Positions 26,764-34,587 of a stretch of 64,000 nt of DNA are shown piece by piece; within the stretch, counting starts at the first letter, position 1, and the number at the start of each line of letters is the position of its first letter. Below the pieces are notes generated by a model. The model saw only the letters and a program-made list of their open reading frames with translations, ran no database searches and was not told the origin of the DNA. The stretch spans positions 124,001-188,000 of the forward strand of contig CP138932.1 in the NCBI GenBank assembly GCA_047125605.1, given 5' to 3'. This stretch comes from JAKVBK01 sp022447275. Its GTDB lineage: Bacteria > Pseudomonadota > Alphaproteobacteria > Rhodobacterales > Rhodobacteraceae. The translations under genes were made by a program, and so were the position numbers.

Positions 26764-28356
26764 ATGGACACGTTTGGCATCAGCCAGCCGCTTGTGACGG
26801 CACGCCTGTTTGGTCGTTTTGTTCTCAAAGCGGCCGACGGACGTGATCTAACGCCGAAAAAAAGTGCGAAGTCGCAAGGGCTTATGGCTCTTTTGTTGAT
26901 GGCGCCGGGCTACGAACGGTCACGCGAATACCTGATGGACAAACTCTGGAGCGATCGCCAGCACATGCAAAGCGCGCGCTCTCTGAAATCAGAGCTCTAT
27001 GTGATTCGATCTGCGCTGCGAGACCTGCGCGATCTGTTGATCAGTGACGGTGGTAGCGTACGTTTGGACCCAGATGGCTTCGCCCGGGATATGGATGCGC
27101 CCGGTTTTGAACCCCGGCCTGACCAGGAATTCTGTGAAGGCCTCGCAGTGCGCGATCCAGAGTTCGTGAACTGGCTGGAGGAGCAGCGCCGGGCTCTGTC
27201 GTCAACGGTCAAAACGGCTGCGCGCCCCTTGATTTTCCTTGATGGCGCGGCCACCGGGCGGGAAGCGCCGCTGCAACGGGCGGTGCTGGGCGGTGGCTTT
27301 CAGCACATGCTTGCGGATTGGTGCGCCGAACAGCTTGTCACCACCAATGGAGCCGCGCCGAAACTGACGTCAGGGACAGATGATGATACGGGCTTTCTGC
27401 TCGAACAGATTTTTTCACCGGGCTCTGCGGATGTGGCTGCTTCGCTATCACTGACGCGGTTAAGGGACGGCCATCTTTTGTGGCATCGCTTTGATAGGAT
27501 CCCGTCGGACCCCAGTGCTTTGCTGGATGACAGCGCGGTTTATCGGGCAATCAACGCCAGCGTTGACCGCACGATTTATGAGATCGCTCCGCCCGGCAGC
27601 AAAGCCCGTGAAGCGCGTTATCTTGAACGCGGCACCATTGGTGCCATACGTCTGATCTTTCGCAATCAAGGCGATGATATCGATATTGCCCGTCGCCGCT
27701 TGTCGGCAAATTTCGAGGCTCGCCAACAGGGGCTCTACTTGGCGTGGCTTGCCTATACTCTTACCTTTTTCAAAGGTGAGCGGGGGTATTCAGAGCAGGA
27801 CTTAAAGGACGAAGCCGAGGAACTGGCCCGCCGCAGTTTGGAGTTGGAACCTCATAATAGCATGGTTCTGGCGCTGGTATCTTATATCTATACTTACCTG
27901 CTGAACGCGCCTCAGATTGGTCTTGAGCTTGCGGAACGCAGCACGGATGTGAATCGCGCAAATCCAATGGGCTGGGCCTTCAAGGGCGCAGCACTCTACA
28001 CGCTTAGGCAGTATGATGCTGCCTACGAGTGTACGCGGTTCGCGCGCCAGATTGCCGGTGATGGGCCCTACAGATACGCGGTTGAAACCTATTTCTGCAT
28101 CGCCTCGACCCTGTCCAACAACATTGACGATGCGATCAACGCCGGCGAGACAGCGGCCCGGCTCAAACCTGATTTCCGGGCATCACTTCGTTATCTTGCG
28201 GTACTCTATGCGCATCGCCACGAAGAGGCCAAACTGGCGCAGGTTTTGAAGACTTTGCGGCGCGACGAGCCGGATTTTTCGATCCGCAAGATGCTTGAGA
28301 TGAGCAACTACCCTTCAGAGATTTTGCGCACCGCTCCTATTCTGGACGGGGATTGA
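26764..28356 (+). CDS. SARP-like transcriptional regulator with winged helix and TPR-like repeats
   Basis: The protein has 530 residues. Residues 10-105 (VTARLFGRFVLKAADGRDL, then the helix SREYLMDKLWSDRQHMQSARSLK) match the OmpR/SARP-type winged-helix DNA-binding domain. A middle region follows that resembles nucleotide-cyclase-associated regulators. From about 345 to 490 there are helical pairs that look like TPR repeats (for example LELEPHNSMVLALVSY and INAGETAARLKPDF). No receiver or kinase domain is present. It sits between the PAP2 operon and the bromoperoxidase homologue and probably controls both. The ribosome site is weak. Confidence 0.75.
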   Translation: MDTFGISQPLVTARLFGRFVLKAADGRDLTPKKSAKSQGLMALLLMAPGYERSREYLMDKLWSDRQHMQSARSLKSELYVIRSALRDLRDLLISDGGSVRLDPDGFARDMDAPGFEPRPDQEFCEGLAVRDPEFVNWLEEQRRALSSTVKTAARPLIFLDGAATGREAPLQRAVLGGGFQHMLADWCAEQLVTTNGAAPKLTSGTDDDTGFLLEQIFSPGSADVAASLSLTRLRDGHLLWHRFDRIPSDPSALLDDSAVYRAINASVDRTIYEIAPPGSKAREARYLERGTIGAIRLIFRNQGDDIDIARRRLSANFEARQQGLYLAWLAYTLTFFKGERGYSEQDLKDEAEELARRSLELEPHNSMVLALVSYIYTYLLNAPQIGLELAERSTDVNRANPMGWAFKGAALYTLRQYDAAYECTRFARQIAGDGPYRYAVETYFCIASTLSNNIDDAINAGETAARLKPDFRASLRYLAVLYAHRHEEAKLAQVLKTLRRDEPDFSIRKMLEMSNYPSEILRTAPILDGD

Positions 28357-28405
28357 CCCGTGCCTCTCGCGGTCATCTGAGTTTTACCAAAAACTTGCTT
28401 TCATA

Positions 28406-28453
28406 TGACCGTCTTTTGACCCCTGACTGACTGGGAACTGACCATCTCTTGAC
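28406..28453 (+). promoter_or_regulatory. Pair of 15-base direct repeats before the bromoperoxidase homologue
   Basis: TGACCGTCTTTTGAC at 28406-28420 and TGACCATCTCTTGAC at 28439-28453 match at 13 of 15 positions and start 33 bases apart, three helical turns. SARP regulators bind direct repeats on one face of the helix, so this is a candidate site for the upstream regulator. The rest of the 258-base gap shows no gene. Confidence 0.45.
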
Positions 28454-28614
28454 TTGGGGGGGGCTAGGGTGAGGCTGCGCGACAGAGCGTGGCTCGGAAG
28501 GGTGGTTTATTAACGGCCCTTAAGTTGGTCTATGAGTATTATTTTTGATGTGCTGGGCCATCTGCTCTGTCGCCACCATTGCACGTTGCAAGGGTTGGTG
28601 AGGGAGGTGGTAAG

Positions 28615-30945
28615 GTGCGAGATCCGTCAACGGAAGGGCGCAGCCGCGATGGCCGGTCTCGGCCTGTCACGCGTGATGTGTCATCTACGAGCGGTTTAGA
28701 CCCCAATTCGGCAGATGCATCTGACGCCCTTCAGCCCTCCGGGGCATCAGGCGACGGCGTCTACTCAGAGTATTATACCCTTTTCGAACATCTCCACCAC
28801 AAGAGCGCCGGCGCGTTTGCGACCAAGCACTCCCCCGACACTAGCGATTGGTCGGCCACGACGCCTTCTGGAGCACGCTTTGGCTCCTTTGTGGGGCATC
28901 GCGCGCCGCAGTCGCTTTCAAGTGGCCGCACAAGCAAGGCTCACCACGGACACGCGATGACCGCGCAGGACCAAGCGCACCCAAAGATTGGCTCATCGCA
29001 GCTGGCCGCAGAGATTGCAGAAGTCTATCAGATGGCAATGTCCCGGGGCTGGTCGGTTGCAACCGTCATGGATGCCGCTTTGGTTGCAGGCCTGCGGAGC
29101 GCTGAGGGCTTGCCGCTGAGTATGGCGTGCCTTGATCGGCTACTGGCAGAGAATGCGCGCGTACGTGACATGGCGGAGCGGTTGAACCGGCTGCGTTGGT
29201 TTGGCGGCGTGCTTGGTGCAGATGACACCAATGATCCATTAGAGCAGGCAGCACGGCGCTTCTGCAGCCAGCAGGCGGCTGGCACCGTGTTTCGAGGCTT
29301 GGGGGAAGATGGGTGGCCAACACCATACCTGTCCCAGTTTCTTATGATGGATGCTGTGAGAGCAGCGAATGGCACCGGTGGCTTCGAGCATCCGGTTCAA
29401 ACCGCCCAGGCGGGCCATGTTGTCTTTGAAAACCCCTCTCGCGTTTCAAAAGGCATGCGGGCCAATGAGCGCCTCGCTTGGCAGCAAGCGTTCCAGATGG
29501 CAGCGTGCATGCGAGGCCTCACTCAGTTTTTGTTGATGGATGCTGCGCAGGCAGCGAACGGCCCCGGTGGTCTGGCACGTGCGCTTCAAACCGTCCGAGC
29601 CGGCCATGTCGTCCGTGAAAACGCCTCTCGTGTTCCGGAAGGCACGCGGGCCGATGCGTGCCTTTCGTGGCAGCAAGCTTTTCAGATGCCATCGCATATG
29701 CGCGGTCTGACCCAGTTTTTAGTAATGGATGCTGTAAAGGCAGCTCAAAGGCCCAATGGTCTGGAGCATTCGGTTGACTCCGACGGGGCGGGTCATGTTG
29801 GCCCTGAAAACCCCTCTCCTGTACTAGAAGCCACGCGCAGCGACGCACGCCCCGCTTGGCAGCGAGCCTCCCAGATTCCAGCCCGCCTGCGGGATCTGAC
29901 CATCAGCGATGCCAGCATTGGCTTGGTGGTAAAACCGTTTCAGGCCGCAGCGTTGCTATTGGCCGAAAGAGCTTACCCCCGTGATCCGGGTCTGGACCGA
30001 CTGGAACTCGGTGACGATACGCGGGACGCCAGCTATCTGCTGGGTCTGATGCACGGGGTGGCAATTTGTGCCGCAGAAACCAGCAAAGAAAACACCGCAT
30101 TCGCGCGACAGCTTGCCGGGCCAGAGGCCATTGCTGCCCGGCTGCATCACATTCTTTCGGGCGCTGCGCCAGACCGCGATCGCACTGCGGCAGCCGATCT
30201 GCCTGACGTGCTTTCGGTCAAAACCACGCATGCGCAGCGCACCGCATTGGCAGGTGTCGCGTGCTACGTCCACCCTTCTGACACAAGATACGAGCCCGCG
30301 CTGCTGCAAATTCTGGACAATGTGCGCATCCACAACTCACGTGCTGCAAAGACCGGCGCGATGTCCCGCGAGACAGCGTGTTGGCACCTTCCCATGCCGT
30401 CCGCCACAAGTGGCGGATTGCCGCCACCATCCGCTGCAACTTTCGTAACGCAAGCAACTGCTTTAGGAACTGTTCTCAAAGCGTTTTTTAATATGTCTGA
30501 CGCCGCTGCGCAGGGGCATCCAGCCTATCTTGTTCGTCCTGAGGACATTGCCTTTGTGCCGGGTGCCGGGACGCTGGGCCCAGGTCTGTCTAACAATCTG
30601 CTTTCGCTCCGAACGCATCAAGGGCTGTCCCTTGAAGGAGAACTCAACAAGCTGATGTGGAATGTGTCGCTCGGGGGCAGCATTGCCGGCATTCAGGCCT
30701 ATTCGGACTACATGGATGCCGCCCAGCTTGGTGAAACCGTCGCGATAGAGGTTTTGCGTGAACGCATCTTGGCGCGCGACGGGCAGGACGCGCTTTCGGT
30801 GACAATTCCGCTATTGATCCCCCGGCGGCTGCCCGATGCCATGCCGGGTTTATCAAACCCAAACCCAGACGAAATTTACACGGCAATCAAGATTTGCAGT
30901 GACGGAACGCTGGTGTCCGCCCGGCCCACTCCAGGGCGGACATAA
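28615..30945 (+). CDS. Vanadium bromoperoxidase-family homologue, apparently catalytically dead, with internal triple repeat
   Basis: A GTG at 28615 behind GGGAGGTGG is preferred over an upstream TTG, giving 776 residues. Family landmarks of algal/cyanobacterial bromoperoxidases are present: AAEIAEVYQMAM near 131, VFRGLGEDGWPTPYLSQFL near 225-243, and near the C-terminus LSLEGELNKLMWNVSLGG followed by GETVAIEVL. The vanadate ligands look lost. Compared with the remembered family pattern, RPE reads GPE, PSGHA reads PSAAT, and GR-x4-GIH reads GG-x4-GIQ. Three tandem 63-residue repeats occupy 239-427. The first 130 residues are Ser-rich and probably disordered. No signal peptide is seen. It probably has a binding or structural role (inference). 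Confidence 0.75.
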   Translation: MRDPSTEGRSRDGRSRPVTRDVSSTSGLDPNSADASDALQPSGASGDGVYSEYYTLFEHLHHKSAGAFATKHSPDTSDWSATTPSGARFGSFVGHRAPQSLSSGRTSKAHHGHAMTAQDQAHPKIGSSQLAAEIAEVYQMAMSRGWSVATVMDAALVAGLRSAEGLPLSMACLDRLLAENARVRDMAERLNRLRWFGGVLGADDTNDPLEQAARRFCSQQAAGTVFRGLGEDGWPTPYLSQFLMMDAVRAANGTGGFEHPVQTAQAGHVVFENPSRVSKGMRANERLAWQQAFQMAACMRGLTQFLLMDAAQAANGPGGLARALQTVRAGHVVRENASRVPEGTRADACLSWQQAFQMPSHMRGLTQFLVMDAVKAAQRPNGLEHSVDSDGAGHVGPENPSPVLEATRSDARPAWQRASQIPARLRDLTISDASIGLVVKPFQAAALLLAERAYPRDPGLDRLELGDDTRDASYLLGLMHGVAICAAETSKENTAFARQLAGPEAIAARLHHILSGAAPDRDRTAAADLPDVLSVKTTHAQRTALAGVACYVHPSDTRYEPALLQILDNVRIHNSRAAKTGAMSRETACWHLPMPSATSGGLPPPSAATFVTQATALGTVLKAFFNMSDAAAQGHPAYLVRPEDIAFVPGAGTLGPGLSNNLLSLRTHQGLSLEGELNKLMWNVSLGGSIAGIQAYSDYMDAAQLGETVAIEVLRERILARDGQDALSVTIPLLIPRRLPDAMPGLSNPNPDEIYTAIKICSDGTLVSARPTPGRT
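29329..29895 (+). repeat. Three tandem 189-base in-frame repeats
   Basis: Units at 29329-29517, 29518-29706 and 29707-29895 each encode 63 residues. Each begins L(S/T)QFL(M/L/V)MDA and contains AGHV-x3-ENxS and AWQxA-type segments, ending in MRG or LRD. Units 1 and 2 are closest; unit 3 is more diverged. The single copy in related bromoperoxidases follows the GPYxSQFL motif, so this is an internal segmental expansion. Confidence 0.9.
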
Positions 30946-30955
30946 CCAGCCGAAA

Positions 30956-30988
30956 GGCCGGCACCGGTGTTCCCCTCTGGTGCCGGCC
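30956..30988 (+). other. Intergenic hairpin after the bromoperoxidase homologue
   Basis: A perfect 10-bp stem (GGCCGGCACC at 30956-30965 with 30979-30988) closes a 13-base loop. No T run follows, so it is not a standard terminator. It lies just before the ribosome site of the next small gene and may stabilise or attenuate the message. Confidence 0.45.
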
Positions 30989-31012
30989 CCATCGCCGGAA
31001 AGGGAAAGGACT

Positions 31013-31423
31013 ATGTCGGTTGCAAAGGCAAGGTTTAAGGCGATCGCGCAGACATCTGTGAAGATTGTGCTTCGCGAGGTGGCAGATCCGGGACGACCTG
31101 CAAGGGCGCCTGCACTTAATTCTCAGGGCTGGGACGCCATCCCTGCGAGGGTCGCTGTGCAGCGCTTTGCCGAGAGCGCACAGTCTGACTGTCCCATCTC
31201 AAGTATTTTTTGGAATGACATCCCAACAGCAGAGCGCGCGGAGCGCAAAGACACGATGGCGCGTTGGAAGCCAAAAGCGTCTCGGCGTGGGGGCACCTGC
31301 ACAGATCACACAGCAATCGGCCTTGGTGATGTTGCGCAGCCCGCCTTGGTAAGAGGTGCCCTACGCTTCCGCGCGCAGGCATTTAACAGTCGGCGGCGAT
31401 CCGTCCGCCCGCCAATTCCTTAA
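31013..31423 (+). CDS. Unknown small basic protein, 136 residues
   Basis: I do not recognise it. The ATG at 31013 follows GGGAAAGGA at good spacing. The protein is Arg/Ala-rich and strongly basic, has no signal peptide or membrane helix, and shows one possible folded stretch (SVAKARFKAIAQTSVKIVLREV) near the start. The C-terminal half looks low in structure, and other frames are also open here, so the gene or its 3' end may be wrong or decayed. It lies downstream of the bromoperoxidase homologue on the same strand. Confidence 0.4.
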   Translation: MSVAKARFKAIAQTSVKIVLREVADPGRPARAPALNSQGWDAIPARVAVQRFAESAQSDCPISSIFWNDIPTAERAERKDTMARWKPKASRRGGTCTDHTAIGLGDVAQPALVRGALRFRAQAFNSRRRSVRPPIP

Positions 31424-31497
31424 AGCGGTCCGTTCTTTGGCCCACCCAATGAACCATGCGCCTGCAAAGGCGTTCCTGCAAAGAGGAGCAGACCACA

Positions 31498-31719
31498 ATG
31501 ACCCTTCAGACGTTCAGCAAAACCGCTCAGATAATACCTGCAAACCAAGTGGTGGAAGGCACATCCGCGCTTGTTGCCTCAGCCCCCCCTGCCACACCAA
31601 TGTCCGAGGCCAGTGGCAGTTTGGTTTTCGTGATTTTTCTCGTCGTGCTGATTGGATTGATCGTGTTTGCCTTTTTCAAAGCACTGCGCGCGATTGGGCG
31701 GTTGCTCATTCCGTCCTGA
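31498..31719 (+). CDS. Unknown 73-residue single-span membrane protein
   Basis: The ATG at 31498 follows AGAGGAGCA. Residues 1-40 are polar and Pro/Ala/Thr-rich. Residues 44-66 (SLVFVIFLVVLIGLIVFAFF) form one strong membrane helix, and a short basic amphipathic tail (KALRAIGRLL) follows. The tail should stay in the cytoplasm, leaving the N-terminus outside. Size and layout recall small membrane regulators or holin-like peptides, but no family is evident. It ends the rightward accessory group before a bidirectional terminator. Confidence 0.6.
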   Translation: MTLQTFSKTAQIIPANQVVEGTSALVASAPPATPMSEASGSLVFVIFLVVLIGLIVFAFFKALRAIGRLLIPS

Positions 31720-31728
31720 CACAAAAAA

Positions 31729-31746
31729 AGGCCCGCATGCGGGCCT
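31729..31746. terminator. Bidirectional terminator between the small membrane protein gene and nqrM
   Basis: The perfect palindrome AGGCCCGCATGCGGGCCT has an A run on its left and TCTTTA on its right. It can therefore end transcription from both convergent genes. Confidence 0.85.
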
Positions 31747-31769
31747 CTTTATCAGCATTGATGGATGTC

Positions 31770-32018
31770 TCAGGCGTGCTGTTCCTGCTCAGCCGCCAGG
31801 CGCTCGGCGATTTTGCGGGCGCGGGGGCATTGCAAGCGTTCCTTCAGAGGGCTGTCGGGATCAATGTCTTTGGCGCAGACAAGACATTTGTCTGCGTCAG
31901 AGATTGCGTTCAGTCCGCCACAGCTGCCCTTGATCGTCTTGCCCATGAGGATGACCCCAAGCGACATGCCGAGCATGACGAGGGTGAGCAATCCAAAGGC
32001 GAGGATGAAGGTGGACAC
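31770..32018 (-). CDS. nqrM: Na+-NQR maturation protein NqrM
   Basis: The GTG at 32018 gives 82 residues. One membrane helix (FILAFGLLTLVMLGMSLGVILMG, written here in part) is followed by KGSCGGL and a CLVC pair, the cysteine pattern of NqrM (DUF539). NqrM delivers or builds the iron centre between NqrD and NqrE. It lies 13 bases after apbE and across the divergent promoter from nqrABCDEF, so the two maturation factors flank the complex they mature. The GTG start is chosen because family members begin right at the helix. Confidence 0.85.
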   Translation of the reverse strand: MSTFILAFGLLTLVMLGMSLGVILMGKTIKGSCGGLNAISDADKCLVCAKDIDPDSPLKERLQCPRARKIAERLAAEQEQHA

Positions 32019-32031
32019 GGCTGGGATTCCC

Positions 32032-33054
32032 TTACTTGGCTTGAAGTTTCCTGAAAGACGATGACGCCACTGTCGTAAATGCGACGTCTTGTTCCTGAGG
32101 ATCACGATCAATGAACAACACGCCAAGACCATGCTTTTCCGCAATCGGCAGCCCTCGCTCTGAGCCCAGAACCAAAAGCGCCGTTGCCCAGCCATCAGCC
32201 AGCATGGCGTTGTCTGCCAAAACGGTCACGGATGCAGTTGTGTGCGTGATTGGGTTGCCGGTTTCGGCATCGATGATGTGGCTGTAGCGTACACCATCGG
32301 CCTCAAAGTAATTGCGGTAGTCCCCGGATGTGGCCATCCCAAGCCCGGAAAGGTCGACGATTTCCTCGATCTTCTGGTCGCCAGCGTCGGGGCGTTCTAC
32401 GCCGATACGCCATGCTTCGCCCGAGGGATTCTGTCCGGCGGTAACGAGGTCTCCGCCGATCTCGACCATGTAGTCGGTAATCCCGAACGCTTGCAGTGCA
32501 CCGGCAAGGCGGTCCACGCCGTGGCCCTTTGCAATGGCCGCGAGATAGACGGAGGTGTCGGGATAGGCTTTTGCCATCGTGGCGGGCGCATCGCCCAGCG
32601 TCAGCACTTTGTCCATGCCCACAATATCAAGCGCTGCAGCCACGGCCTCGGGCGCGGGCACGGGGCTGTCGGGTGTGCGGGCACCAAATCCCCAAAGCTC
32701 GATCAGCGGACCCAGCGTGACGTCAAACTGGCCTTCGCTTTCGTTATGAATGAACTGTGCTGCTTGCATTACGGTTGCCAGCTCAGCAGATATTTCAACA
32801 GGTTGCGTGGTGTCAGACGCGTTGAACTGGGAAATCTCGGAATTCGGATCCCAGTTCGACATCTGGCCGTTCACGTCTGCCAGTGTCTGTTCAAGCGCGG
32901 CTTGCACGCTGTCAGCATCAATCTCCGCAGTCTTATCGATCGCGACGATATTATAGGTGGTGCCCATGGTTTCGCCGCTCAGGCGCAGCGTTACAGGGTC
33001 AGATTGGCAGGCTGTCAGAAGCAGCGTTGCGCATATGGGAACGAGTCGAATCAT
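32032..33054 (-). CDS. apbE: FAD:protein FMN transferase ApbE (lipoprotein)
   Basis: The 340-residue protein has a lipoprotein signal peptide with lipobox LLLTAC (Cys16). ApbE attaches FMN covalently to threonines of NqrB and NqrC in the periplasm. Visible family motifs are GETMGTTYNI, DLVTAGQNPSG, and near the C-terminus YSHIIDAETGNPI and DNAMLADGWATAL, which bind Mg2+ and FAD. It is divergent from nqrA with 185 bases between starts and is followed by nqrM. Confidence 0.95.
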   Translation of the reverse strand: MIRLVPICATLLLTACQSDPVTLRLSGETMGTTYNIVAIDKTAEIDADSVQAALEQTLADVNGQMSNWDPNSEISQFNASDTTQPVEISAELATVMQAAQFIHNESEGQFDVTLGPLIELWGFGARTPDSPVPAPEAVAAALDIVGMDKVLTLGDAPATMAKAYPDTSVYLAAIAKGHGVDRLAGALQAFGITDYMVEIGGDLVTAGQNPSGEAWRIGVERPDAGDQKIEEIVDLSGLGMATSGDYRNYFEADGVRYSHIIDAETGNPITHTTASVTVLADNAMLADGWATALLVLGSERGLPIAEKHGLGVLFIDRDPQEQDVAFTTVASSSFRKLQAK

Positions 33055-33239
33055 GCGCCGCTTTTAGCGCAAACATTTTCTTCGTGTGCCGAAAAATTGC
33101 CGCAGTGCCAAATGCAGGTCGGTGTGGAATAAGCGCCGCGCAAGGAAAACGGTCCCGGGTAAACCTGTCGGCAAGGCATCCGTGCTCACAAGCACGCCCA
33201 AGCAGACAGACGGGATCCATCAACGTCGTGGAAGACACT

Positions 33240-34583
33240 GTGTCGTATACGTTTCGTAAGGGTCTCGACCTGCCCGTAGAGGGTGCGCCGACCCAAGCTA
33301 TCAGCCCAGCCCCCACTGTTCGAACAGTTGCGCTGCTGGGTGCAGACTACATCGGATTAAAACCCAGACTTGCCGTTGAGGAAGGTGACACTGTCGCTGC
33401 CGGAACGCGCATTTTTGCCCACAAGGACACGCCAGAGGCGGCCATCGTGTCGCCCGTCGCGGGCCGTGTGAAGGCCGTGAATCGCGGTGCGCGGCGCGTG
33501 TTGATCTCGGTTGAGATCGAAGTGGCAGATGATCCGTTGGAAAACGCGGTCGATTTCTCCGCTGTGGGGGATGCCACATCCGCGGAGGGGATCGCCGCCC
33601 GGCTTTGTGAAGCGGGGCTTTGGACATCCTTCCGCACCCGTCCCTATTCCCACGTTCCCGCCCCTGATACGCGCCCTGCGGCGATTTTCGTGACAGCCAT
33701 GGACACGGAGCCATTGAGCCCCGATGCCGCGCTGATCATCGATGAGGCCCAAGAGGCATTCGTGAAGGGCCTTGAAATCATAAGCCAGCTGACCGAGGGC
33801 AAAACCTACCTGTGCCACGCGGACGGCGTTGCCGTGCCCGGAGTAGATCTCGCAGGCGTTGAGGCGCATGGGTTTGCTGGCCCCCATCCGGCGGGCCTTC
33901 CGGGTACACATATCCACTTTTTGCAGCCGCCTCGCGGGGATATCCCCGTTTGGACGATCTGGTACCAAGACGTGATTGCCATTGGTCGCCTCTTTGAAAC
34001 GGGCAAGATCAATCCTGAACGTGTTGTGGCGCTGTCGGGGCCCCTGTGTACGTCCCCGCGCCTGATCCGCACGATTGCGGGCGCGTCGCTGACGGACCTG
34101 ACCGCTGGTGAATATGACCGCTCGGTGCCTGTGCGCCTGATCTCAGGCTCGATCCTGTCGGGCCGGGCAGGGGAAGGGGCCAGTGGCTATCTGGGCCGCT
34201 ATGCCCGCCAGATCACCGTGATCGAGGAAGACCGTAAGCAAATCCCGATGGGGTGGGTCCGTCCGATGCCATCCAAATTTGCGGTTCAGCCGGTTCTTGG
34301 CTCTGCCCTCAAGCGCAAGCTTTTCCCGCTGACGTCCAACCTGAACGGCGGCCGCCGCGCCATGGTGCCGCTGGGCACGTTCGAGCAGCTGATGCCGCAG
34401 GATTACCTGCCCACACAGCTGCTGCGGGCCCTGCTCGTGATGGATACGGATACAGCCCAGTCCCTGGGGGCGTTGGAGCTGGATGAAGAGGATCTTGGCC
34501 TCGTCGGGTTTGCCTGCCCGGCCAAGTACGAATACGGCATGGCGCTGCGCGACTGCCTGACCAAGATCGAGAAGGAGGGTTAA
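33240..34583 (+). CDS. nqrA: Na+-translocating NADH:quinone oxidoreductase subunit A
   Basis: The GTG at 33240 (encoding MSYTFRKGLDLPV) gives 447 residues, the normal size; the open frame upstream is not coding. NqrA is the peripheral subunit with the ubiquinone site. Typical segments are the KPRLAVEEGDTVAAG biotinyl-like fold near the start, DTEPLSPD and LFETGKINPERVVALSGP. It is the first of six genes in the usual order ABCDEF, five bases or less apart or overlapping except for 12 bases before nqrF. Confidence 0.95.
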   Translation: MSYTFRKGLDLPVEGAPTQAISPAPTVRTVALLGADYIGLKPRLAVEEGDTVAAGTRIFAHKDTPEAAIVSPVAGRVKAVNRGARRVLISVEIEVADDPLENAVDFSAVGDATSAEGIAARLCEAGLWTSFRTRPYSHVPAPDTRPAAIFVTAMDTEPLSPDAALIIDEAQEAFVKGLEIISQLTEGKTYLCHADGVAVPGVDLAGVEAHGFAGPHPAGLPGTHIHFLQPPRGDIPVWTIWYQDVIAIGRLFETGKINPERVVALSGPLCTSPRLIRTIAGASLTDLTAGEYDRSVPVRLISGSILSGRAGEGASGYLGRYARQITVIEEDRKQIPMGWVRPMPSKFAVQPVLGSALKRKLFPLTSNLNGGRRAMVPLGTFEQLMPQDYLPTQLLRALLVMDTDTAQSLGALELDEEDLGLVGFACPAKYEYGMALRDCLTKIEKEG

Positions 34584-34587
34584 GCCC

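Noticed and set aside
29329..29895. CRISPR or minisatellite array
   Set aside because: The repeats are 189 bases long, diverged, contiguous without spacers, and in frame within a protein.
30956..30988. Rho-independent terminator after the bromoperoxidase homologue
   Set aside because: The stem is strong but no T run follows it and a gene with a ribosome site starts 25 bases later.
22704..31719. Prophage or transposon origin of the accessory block
   Set aside because: No integrase, transposase, terminal inverted repeats or attachment duplications were seen, and the neighbouring acyl-CoA and nqr operons are intact.
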